Shown here: positions 18,153-24,736 of the stretch, piece after piece | Layout of the letters: each line of letters starts with the position of its first letter | Numbering within the stretch: the first letter of the stretch is position 1 | Program-made: the position numbers and the translations under genes | Virus record (IMG/VR): IMGVR_UViG_3300023110_001238 | Span: 1-52,352 of that record | DNA length: 52,352 nt | Source: a virus | Strand: one strand, 5' to 3' | Notes under the pieces: generated by a model | The model's database searches: none | What the model was told of the DNA's origin: nothing | What the model saw: the letters and a program-made list of their open reading frames with translations, nothing else

Positions 18153-18588
18153 AACACTTAATATAAAAGTTGTTAGACTTCAATCTGGTGAAGATGTTAT
18201 CGCTGATGTTATAGCAGATAAAGAAAACACCATTTTAAATAATCCTATGGTTGTTTTGCTTAGACGGTCAGGTAAAGGATCGGTAATGATGATGGTACCA
18301 TGGTTGCCAGTTGAGATTATATCTGATAATATAGCTACATTAAATAATTCAGAAATAGTTACATATACAAATCCAAAAGACAGTCTTATTGAATATTATT
18401 TAAATATGGTTCATGAAGTTTCAAAAGAAATTAAATATAGTGATGAGATGATAAAAAAAGAAAACAAATCATATAAAGACAGTTTAGAATCTTCTGTTTA
18501 TGTTGATGAATATGATGATGACATGACAACAATGGATGAATTACTTGATAAATTTAATATAGCAAAGGATAAAGGTCAAATACATTAA
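18145..18588 (+). CDS. Sm-like (LSM-fold) phage protein A
   Basis: A 147-residue protein starting at ATG 18145, overlapping uvsW by eight bases. The N-terminal half has a short strand pattern seen in Sm/Hfq-type beta barrels: KVVRLQSGEDVIADVIAD, then NPMVVLL, then MMMVPWLPVE. The C-terminal half is helical and acidic. A second protein with the same pattern is encoded at 34750. I infer an Sm-like barrel from the strand and glycine pattern; RNA binding is possible but not shown. Related small proteins occur in marine T4-like phages as hypothetical proteins. Confidence 0.5.
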   Translation: MAETLNIKVVRLQSGEDVIADVIADKENTILNNPMVVLLRRSGKGSVMMMVPWLPVEIISDNIATLNNSEIVTYTNPKDSLIEYYLNMVHEVSKEIKYSDEMIKKENKSYKDSLESSVYVDEYDDDMTTMDELLDKFNIAKDKGQIH

Positions 18589-18590
18589 CC

Positions 18591-18974
18591 ATGGAATATA
18601 ATATTGATAATTTGAGAATTGTAACCAATTTAATATTAAAAAATTTAACACCCGATTTATTACCTAAAAAATGGGTAGAACGCAACAGTACCAACCCAAT
18701 GTTTGGTCACTGCCATACAGCATCTGCCTGTTTACAAAAAATATTTGGAACACAAGAATTAAAACTACATCGTGCTTTAGATGATGAGGGCATTTGGCAC
18801 TGGTGGTGTGTTGACAATCAGAATCGTATTATTGATTTAACATCTGACCAATACACCTCTCAAAACAGGCATCCTCCTTGGAATAAAGGACAGAAAGCAT
18901 CAATGTTAGGTTTTGATTATAGAAAAAGAGTATTAACCCTCCTTGGAAGGATCCAGCCTCATCTGGCGACATAA
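18591..18974 (+). CDS. YunG-like hypothetical protein
   Basis: A 127-residue protein. The pattern GHCHTASACLQKIFG, then GIWHWWCVD, then RIIDLTSDQ resembles the YunG family of small proteins found in bacteria and phages, whose biochemical role is unknown to me. Conserved Cys, His and Trp residues in these blocks could form an active site similar to papain-type folds, but that is speculation. It begins two bases after the preceding gene and ends 66 bases before gene 55. Confidence 0.5.
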   Translation: MEYNIDNLRIVTNLILKNLTPDLLPKKWVERNSTNPMFGHCHTASACLQKIFGTQELKLHRALDDEGIWHWWCVDNQNRIIDLTSDQYTSQNRHPPWNKGQKASMLGFDYRKRVLTLLGRIQPHLAT

Positions 18975-19040
18975 GGATTATAATGACAAAAAACAAATTT
19001 GTCAAGGCCTAAACCAGGCAAACATGAAAGAAGGTATATT

Positions 19041-19571
19041 ATGGCAAAAGAAAAACACTATGTTAATAATGGGGATTTTTTAAAAGCATTAATTGAATAT
19101 AAAAGTAAATGTGAAGAAGCTGATAAAAAGAATAAGCCTCAACCACAAATACCTAATTATGTCGGTGAATGTTTTCTAAAAATTGCAGAACACTTATCAC
19201 GCAAACCAAACTTTGCATCATATTCATTTAGAGATGAAATGATTGCTGATGGTATTGAAAACTGTATGATGTATTTCCGTAATTTTAATCCAGATAAATC
19301 TAAAAATCCATTTGCTTACTTCACACAAATTATTTACTATGCTTTTCTTCGTAGAATCACACGAGAGAAAAAACAGTTATATGTGAAGTATAAAGCTACA
19401 GAACAAATTGGTATTTTAGATGAATTTGAATTACTTGAAGATGCTGATGGCAACACAAGACAGTTTGAATTGTATGATAATATTTCCGAGTTTATTCAAA
19501 ACTTTGAAGAGACAAAGAAAAAGAAAAAAGAAGCAAAGGTAAAAGGAGTTGATAAGTTTGTTGGTGAATAA
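19041..19571 (+). CDS. gp55: Late transcription sigma factor gp55
   Basis: A 176-residue homologue of T4 gp55 (185 residues), a small sigma factor that directs host RNA polymerase to TATAAATA promoters together with gp33 and the gp45 clamp. The core RDEMIADGIENCMMYFRNFN followed by NPFAYFTQIIYYAFLRRI corresponds to sigma region 2. ATG 19041 is preceded by AGAAGG with 7-base spacing and is preferred over an upstream TTG at 18999. The late motifs listed in this window are its expected targets. gp33 was not recognised here. Confidence 0.93.
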   Translation: MAKEKHYVNNGDFLKALIEYKSKCEEADKKNKPQPQIPNYVGECFLKIAEHLSRKPNFASYSFRDEMIADGIENCMMYFRNFNPDKSKNPFAYFTQIIYYAFLRRITREKKQLYVKYKATEQIGILDEFELLEDADGNTRQFELYDNISEFIQNFEETKKKKKEAKVKGVDKFVGE

Positions 19572-19704
19572 AAAATTGCCTCTCTTATTATTGTTTTGTG
19601 TTATGATTAGTTCATGTGCAGGATTTTTTAACAAGTGTGATACTAAAGATCCAAACTATTCAACAAAATGTAATGATATACCCGTTTATAAAGGAGAATT
19701 TTAG
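19564..19704 (+). CDS. Small lipoprotein
   Basis: A 46-residue protein with a GTG start and a lipoprotein signal peptide: MNKKLPLLLLFCVMISSCAG, with a basic N-terminus, a hydrophobic core and Cys18 in the lipobox ISSC. The mature part is about 29 residues with two further Cys (NKCDTKD, TKCNDI). It overlaps the end of gene 55 by eight bases. TTG codons at 19558 and 19561 are alternative starts; AAGGAG at 19543 is best spaced for TTG 19558. Phage lipoproteins of this size include Rz1 spanins and superinfection-exclusion proteins. Its early position argues against a spanin. Confidence 0.6.
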   Translation: MNKKLPLLLLFCVMISSCAGFFNKCDTKDPNYSTKCNDIPVYKGEF

Positions 19705-19868
19705 TGATAGCAGACCATCTCGAATCTTTAAAAACAAAACACCGTGAATTAGATGAACAGATTAAAAAAGGATATACAAACTACCTATCAGATACAAGCT
19801 TAACTAAAATGAAATTACAAAAACTTCAACTTAAAGACCAAATAGAAAAACTAACAAAACAATTATAA
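19704..19868 (+). CDS. DUF465/YdcH-like small coiled-coil protein
   Basis: A 54-residue protein starting at a GTG that overlaps the lipoprotein stop (TAGTG), with AAGGAG 7 bases upstream. HLESLKTKHRELDEQIKKGY, then LTKMKLQKLQLKDQIEKLTK, forms a two-helix hairpin with the heptad pattern of the DUF465 (YdcH) family of bacterial proteins of unknown function. No membrane segment is visible. It ends one base before the gene 47 ATG. Confidence 0.65.
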   Translation: MIADHLESLKTKHRELDEQIKKGYTNYLSDTSLTKMKLQKLQLKDQIEKLTKQL

Positions 19869-19869
19869 T

Positions 19870-20940
19870 ATGAAATTATGTATTCTTGGTGATACGCATT
19901 TCGGTATGCGTGGTGATAGTATTATCTTCCATAACTATATAAGAAAATTCTATGAGAACATTCTTTTCCCATATCTTAAAGAAAACAACATTACTCAAAT
20001 ATTTCAAATGGGTGATTTGTTTGATAGGCGGAAGTTTATTAACTTTAATAGCCTTTACCAGTGTCGCAATTATTTTTTTGACGAAGTAGAAAAAAACAAT
20101 ATCAAGTTTTACTCAATGTTGGGTAACCATGATATTACCTATCGCAATACACTCAAAGTTAATTCTTCTCAACTATTACTTAATGAATATAAAGATTTTA
20201 CTATCTATGATAAATTTACAACCGTAGATTTTGATGGCGTTTCTGTTGATGTTGTTCCTTGGTTGTGTGATGAAAACGAAGAAGAAATATTAGAAAAGAT
20301 TAAAAACAGCCGGTCACAAATTTGTTTTGGTCATTTTGAGATACAAGGTTTTGAAATGGACAAAGGCAATGTTTCATATACAGGTATTGACAAAACTGTT
20401 TTAAACAAGTATGATATCGTCTTAACTGGCCATTTTCATCATAAGTCTGATGATGGCCATGTTTTTTATGTTGGCACTCCAACACAAATGACATGGGCTG
20501 ATTATAAAGACCAAAGAGGTTTTCATATTTTTGATACCGAAACAAGAGAACTTGAATTTATAAAAAATCCTTATGAGATATTTCATAAAATAAATTATGA
20601 TGATAATGGAAAATCATTAGAAGACTTTCAAAAGATAGATTTTGAACAATACAAAGACAACTATGTGAAAGTGGTTGTATTGAATAAACAAAATCCATTT
20701 TTATTTGATTATCTAACTGATAATTTATATAAGATAGGTGCAGCTGATGTTGCAATTGTTGAAGATTATAATGACGATATAATTGCTGATGATAATGATA
20801 TTGTAAATCAAGCAGAAGATACAATGACTATATTATCCAAATATATTGATGGACTAACTCTCAATGTTGAGCCTGAAAAGTTAAAAACATTAATGCGAGA
20901 GTTATATGTTGAAGCATTACATACGGAAGAAACTGATTGA
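19870..20940 (+). CDS. gp47: Recombination nuclease subunit gp47 (SbcD/Mre11-like)
   Basis: A 356-residue phosphoesterase, homologue of T4 gp47 (339), which with gp46 resects DNA ends for recombination-dependent replication. The Mre11 motifs are in order: GDTHFG (residues 8-13), MGDLFDRR, LGNHD, GHFE and TGHFHHKS. The C-terminal third is the capping domain. Its last bases overlap the gene 46 TTG start, as expected for a tightly coupled complex. Confidence 0.95.
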   Translation: MKLCILGDTHFGMRGDSIIFHNYIRKFYENILFPYLKENNITQIFQMGDLFDRRKFINFNSLYQCRNYFFDEVEKNNIKFYSMLGNHDITYRNTLKVNSSQLLLNEYKDFTIYDKFTTVDFDGVSVDVVPWLCDENEEEILEKIKNSRSQICFGHFEIQGFEMDKGNVSYTGIDKTVLNKYDIVLTGHFHHKSDDGHVFYVGTPTQMTWADYKDQRGFHIFDTETRELEFIKNPYEIFHKINYDDNGKSLEDFQKIDFEQYKDNYVKVVVLNKQNPFLFDYLTDNLYKIGAADVAIVEDYNDDIIADDNDIVNQAEDTMTILSKYIDGLTLNVEPEKLKTLMRELYVEALHTEETD

Positions 20941-22649
20941 TATTATTTCGCAAGGTCCGTTGGAAGAATCTACTTTCAACTGGCAACCATTTTTCTGAAA
21001 TTGAATTAGACAAGACCAATCAATCTTTGATTGTTGGTTCTAATGGTTCAGGCAAATCAACACTGCTTGATGCTTTGTGTTTTGGTTTGTTTGGCAAACC
21101 GTTTCGTTCAATTCAAAAAGCTAATCTAATTAACTCAATCAATGGCAAGAATCTTGAGGTCGAAGTTGAATTTGATACCAACAATAAAGCTTATAAGGTT
21201 ATTCGTGGTATTAAACCGAACAAGTTTGAAATATATGTCGATGATGAACTGTTAGACCAAGATGCAACTGTTAAAGACTATCAAGAGCAATTAGAAAAGT
21301 TTGTTCTTAAGATGAACTACAAATCTTTTACACAAATTGTGGTTCTTGGTTCAGCTTCATTTACTCCATTTATGCAACTATCAAATAGAGATAGGCGAGA
21401 TATTATTGAAGACTTATTAGATATTCAAATATTCTCAGTAATGAATAAACTGACCAAAGACAAACTCATTAGCAATAAAGATATGTTGAATGACAAAAGA
21501 CACAACATTCAACTAACACAACAACAATATGACTTTGAAGAAAAAAGGCTTCAAGACTTAAAACAAAACAACGATGAAAAGATACAAGAACATGAAACAG
21601 ATATTTCTACCAACAAAACTAATATATCAAATCTCACTGAAGAAATTGAGACAATTGGATCTCAAGTATCTACGCTTCAAAAAGATGTTGATGGAAGAAT
21701 TGAATCAGAAAAGCGAGTAAAAAAATTCAATCAACTAGAAGCACAAATTGAAACCAATCTCACAAAGTATAAAGGTGATGTAGATTTCTTTGAGCATAAT
21801 GATAACTGTCCAACTTGCCGACAACATATTGAACAGGCATTTAAAGACGGTGAAGTTAAAAGCTTAAGAGAAAAAATAGAAGAATGTGGCCACGGACTAT
21901 CTCAACTTGATGAGATGATAAATGAAGAACAAGCTAAACTCAATGATATATCAGAAAAACAAAAGAAGATACAAGAATTACAAATAAAGATTGCTACAAA
22001 CAATACATCAATTACCGAGATAAACAGATACATTGATAGAATTAAAAAAGATATTGAACAACTTCAAACCAATAAAACAATATCTGATACAGAAGAACAA
22101 AAACTAAAAGAGCTTAAAGTTGAAATAGACCAAAAAGAAAAAGAGTTTAAAGAACTGCTTGAAGAAAAAACATATTATGAAGTTGCTGGTGCTTTATTAA
22201 AAGATACAGGTATCAAAACAAAAATTATTAAACAATATTTGCCTGTGATTAATCGTTTGGTCAATAGTTATCTTGGCAAATTGGATTTTTTTGTTAATTT
22301 TAATTTAGATGAAACCTTTAAAGAGACCATTAAGTCCAGATTTAGAGATGAATTTAGTTATAATAACTTTTCACAAGGCGAGAAACAAAGAATTGATATG
22401 GCATTGATGCTCACATGGCGAGCTGTTGCTAGATTGAAAAACTCAACCAACACGAATCTACTAATATTGGATGAGACCTTTGATTCATCATTAGATGCTA
22501 CTGGTGTAGATGAATTAATTAAGATTTTACATTCATTAGATGATGTAAATATTTTTGTGATATCACACAAAGGTGATATACTACAAGATAAATTTGAATC
22601 AGTAATTAAGTTTGATAAGATTAAAAACTTTTCTAGGATAATACAATGA
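20937..22649 (+). CDS. gp46: Recombination nuclease subunit gp46 (SbcC/Rad50-like)
   Basis: A 570-residue SMC-like ATPase (T4 gp46 is 560), partner of gp47. Walker A GSNGSGKST is at residues 34-42; the zinc hook CPTC is at 291-294, between two coiled-coil arms; the signature FSQGEKQRIDMAL and Walker B LLILDETFD are in the C-terminal part. The start is TTG 20937, overlapping the gene 47 stop; MILFRKVRWKNLLSTGN matches the usual gp46 N-terminus, supporting this start. The stop overlaps the next ATG. Confidence 0.95.
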   Translation: MILFRKVRWKNLLSTGNHFSEIELDKTNQSLIVGSNGSGKSTLLDALCFGLFGKPFRSIQKANLINSINGKNLEVEVEFDTNNKAYKVIRGIKPNKFEIYVDDELLDQDATVKDYQEQLEKFVLKMNYKSFTQIVVLGSASFTPFMQLSNRDRRDIIEDLLDIQIFSVMNKLTKDKLISNKDMLNDKRHNIQLTQQQYDFEEKRLQDLKQNNDEKIQEHETDISTNKTNISNLTEEIETIGSQVSTLQKDVDGRIESEKRVKKFNQLEAQIETNLTKYKGDVDFFEHNDNCPTCRQHIEQAFKDGEVKSLREKIEECGHGLSQLDEMINEEQAKLNDISEKQKKIQELQIKIATNNTSITEINRYIDRIKKDIEQLQTNKTISDTEEQKLKELKVEIDQKEKEFKELLEEKTYYEVAGALLKDTGIKTKIIKQYLPVINRLVNSYLGKLDFFVNFNLDETFKETIKSRFRDEFSYNNFSQGEKQRIDMALMLTWRAVARLKNSTNTNLLILDETFDSSLDATGVDELIKILHSLDDVNIFVISHKGDILQDKFESVIKFDKIKNFSRIIQ

Positions 22650-23236
22650 GTGAAGATAATATTTTAGTTATAAACACGGAAGATTCTGTAAAATTACCAG
22701 AAAAAGAAGTCAAGCTTGAACCGTTACCATTATATGCTGATACTTTACCAATGTTATCAGAAGTGATGCCCCATTATGATACAAAACAATTGCCAAATCA
22801 ATCTATGTCAAATCTTGTCAAACAACTTAAAATGACAATGAAACAGTTTGGTGGCATTGGCCTGTCAGCTAATCAGTGTAATGTTCGTGCAAGGGTTTTT
22901 ATTATTGGCACCGAAGACAAACAACTCGTTTGTATCAATCCAAAAGTTATTAAAGAATCGGCAGAAGTGGAAAAAAGTGGTGAAGGTTGCCTCTCTTTTC
23001 CCGGTTTATATCTTAAAATAGAAAGACCATTAAGCATTGATGTAGAATTTGCAGATGAATCGGGTAAGGTGCATAATGAAACACTCACCGATTTGGTAGC
23101 AAGATGTTTTCTACACGAACTCGACCATATGAACGGAGTTAAATTTACAAGCCATGTTGGTCCAGTTTCATTAAAAATGGCTGAACAAAAACGACAAAAG
23201 ATGATTAAAAAAATACAGAGACAGAAAAAACGATGA
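22646..23236 (+). CDS. def: Peptide deformylase
   Basis: A 196-residue peptide deformylase, the metalloenzyme that removes the formyl group from new proteins. All three motifs are present: GGIGLSANQ (69-77), EGCLS (113-117, metal ligand C115) and HELDH (157-161, two His ligands and the catalytic Glu). The first 50 residues are an unusual extension before the deformylase fold, and the C-terminus is Lys/Arg-rich. Phage deformylases are known from marine phages. It overlaps gene 46 and the following gene by four bases each, so it is translated with the recombination operon. Confidence 0.93.
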   Translation: MSEDNILVINTEDSVKLPEKEVKLEPLPLYADTLPMLSEVMPHYDTKQLPNQSMSNLVKQLKMTMKQFGGIGLSANQCNVRARVFIIGTEDKQLVCINPKVIKESAEVEKSGEGCLSFPGLYLKIERPLSIDVEFADESGKVHNETLTDLVARCFLHELDHMNGVKFTSHVGPVSLKMAEQKRQKMIKKIQRQKKR

Positions 23237-24516
23237 GTTACGCTTGGGACCCAAAAGATGATGTAGAAACACAATGGCAAAAATGGTCAGATGCTAATCC
23301 TGTGGCTAAAATGCCTGAAATTGATTTTGAAGAAGTTAAGCAAGAGACCATTAAAGACCTAGAATTTGTTTCTCAAATGGATGTAAAAGAATACACACTC
23401 TATCAGAAATGGTGTGAGGTGCAAGAAAAATATCCATTTGTGACCGTCAATGATTTATGGGAAGGCGAAACTAAAGTATTAGAAGATGAGAAACAACGCC
23501 GTGCCATACAAGAAGTCAAAACTAATATTTGGAATCCAGCTGATGTAGATACTTACATGAAATTGGAACCAGAACTCATTTATGCGAACAAGCAAGATGA
23601 TTTACCTGAACTCTGGAATGTAATACGAACATTCTCATCAACAATGAAAAACAATTCTAATATTGGTCGTAATCTTAATTTTGTGGTAAGAGATAAACCG
23701 ACCAAACAGTATCTTGGTGTTATTTGTATTTCCTCAGACTTTTTAGACTTAACACCAAGAGATAACTTTATTGGTTGGAGTAGAGAACTTAAAACGCAAG
23801 GATCAATGATTAACCACACAGCAATTGGATCCACGATTGTTCCTCTCCAACCTTTAGGTTATAATTACACAGGTGGTAAATTGTTAGCCTTATTATGTTT
23901 AGACGATAAGATACAACAATTATGGCAGGAGTTATATGGCGACAAACTTGTTGGTGTAACCACCACATCGCTCTACGGTAAGACAAAGACAGGAGGTCTA
24001 TCACAATACGATAGACTATCACATTGGAAGAAAATGGGTTTTACAGCTGGTTCGGTTGCATTTGAACCAACAAGAAAAACAAGATATCGAATTAATCATT
24101 GGTTAAAGAAAAACCATACAAGAAAATATTTTGATTGGTATGTTGCAAAGAAACCAAGTGGTCAGCCACATAAACGAGACCATAAAAACAGGTCTTTACA
24201 GTTTGCCTATTCTCAAATGAAATTAGATAAGACACTGATTCGTTCAGAACACGCTAGAGGTATTTACTTCTCACCTTTATATGATAACACAGCAGAGTTT
24301 CTCCGTGGTGATATAACAGAAGACAAATTGGTCAAATCGTTTGACACATCAACTGAAGCTCTTGTAAATATATGGAAAGAGAAGTATGCAACCAAGAGGA
24401 TAACCAATCTGAAAGAACAAGGAAGAGTGTCCAATGAGACTTTATTCTATGATGACTTGATTACCTTGTCTTGGGACGAAACTAAAGAAAAATATCTAAC
24501 ACAGGTTGGTCGGTAA
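23233..24516 (+). CDS. DruA/DUF4338-like protein, copy 1
   Basis: A 427-residue protein. Residues 160-250 have the pattern I associate with DUF4338, the family that includes the DruA protein of the Druantia anti-phage system: LGVICISSDF (161-170), RDNFIGW (176-182), VPLQPLGYNYTGGKLLALL (203-221) and VTTTSLYG (242-249). The N-terminal 150 residues are acidic and helical; the C-terminal part is basic. A paralogue with the same blocks is at 41003. The biochemical activity is unknown to me. It overlaps the deformylase gene by four bases and ends the operon. Confidence 0.6.
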   Translation: MSYAWDPKDDVETQWQKWSDANPVAKMPEIDFEEVKQETIKDLEFVSQMDVKEYTLYQKWCEVQEKYPFVTVNDLWEGETKVLEDEKQRRAIQEVKTNIWNPADVDTYMKLEPELIYANKQDDLPELWNVIRTFSSTMKNNSNIGRNLNFVVRDKPTKQYLGVICISSDFLDLTPRDNFIGWSRELKTQGSMINHTAIGSTIVPLQPLGYNYTGGKLLALLCLDDKIQQLWQELYGDKLVGVTTTSLYGKTKTGGLSQYDRLSHWKKMGFTAGSVAFEPTRKTRYRINHWLKKNHTRKYFDWYVAKKPSGQPHKRDHKNRSLQFAYSQMKLDKTLIRSEHARGIYFSPLYDNTAEFLRGDITEDKLVKSFDTSTEALVNIWKEKYATKRITNLKEQGRVSNETLFYDDLITLSWDETKEKYLTQVGR

Positions 24517-24531
24517 TAATAAAAATAATGC

Positions 24532-24559
24532 TTGACTTTTATAAAAATCTGTGTATAAT
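24532..24559 (+). promoter_or_regulatory. Sigma70-type promoter of the small RNA
   Basis: TTGACT (24532-24537) and a perfect TATAAT (24554-24559) with a 16-base spacer begin 16 bases after the preceding stop. Predicted transcription starts near 24566, just before the structured RNA. Confidence 0.82.
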
Positions 24560-24572
24560 GGTTACTGAAAAT

Positions 24573-24639
24573 GCGGGGGGAGTTAATCGAACTAGGTTCC
24601 CCATCTAGTTAGTTGGTGTAAGTCCAACACCCCGCTCCA
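24573..24639 (+). ncRNA. Structured small RNA with tRNA-like fold, no D arm
   Basis: About 67 bases fold by eye into three helices: a closing stem GCGGGG/CCCCGC (24573-24578 with 24630-24635), a hairpin AACTAG/CTAGTT (24590-24595 with 24605-24610), and a hairpin GTTGG/CCAAC with a 7-base loop (24612-24628). The 3' end reads TCCA directly after the closing stem, like a discriminator base plus CCA. A G-T pair would leave a 7-base loop TTCCCCA in the middle hairpin. There is no D arm, and the T-like loop TGTAAGT lacks the usual TTC. It has its own promoter and terminator. A degenerate tRNA, tRNA mimic or regulatory RNA are all possible. Confidence 0.6.
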
Positions 24640-24668
24640 AATTTCATTTTACTCTCCTAAAAAATGCT

Positions 24669-24697
24669 AAAAAGGCCTTGACAAAAGGCCTTTTTTG
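24669..24697 (+). terminator. Intrinsic terminator after the small RNA
   Basis: A 9-base stem AAAAAGGCC/GGCCTTTTT with a 9-base loop is followed by T and then G. It closes the small RNA unit. Its loop contains the -35 box of the next promoter. Confidence 0.85.
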
Positions 24698-24706
24698 ATG
24701 TATCCT
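24678..24706 (+). promoter_or_regulatory. Sigma70-type promoter of the CobT-like gene
   Basis: TTGACA (24678-24683) lies in the loop of the terminator, followed 17 bases later by TATCCT (24701-24706). Predicted start is near 24713, before ATG 24737. Confidence 0.65.
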
Positions 24707-24736
24707 ATCCATATGATAGTGAAAAAGAGAGAAAAA

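Noticed and set aside
18983-19012. Nine-codon leader ORF (MTKNKFVKA) with AAGGA before gene 55, containing an AAAAAAC slippery-like run
   Set aside because: A -1 shift would not enter the gene 55 frame, and gene 55 has its own good ribosome-binding site. Too short to support as a gene.
24573-24639. Calling the structured RNA a glycine tRNA (CCC anticodon-like loop)
   Set aside because: No D arm, a mismatch at the seventh acceptor pair, a C after the anticodon and a non-standard T loop; a functional tRNA call would be unsupported.
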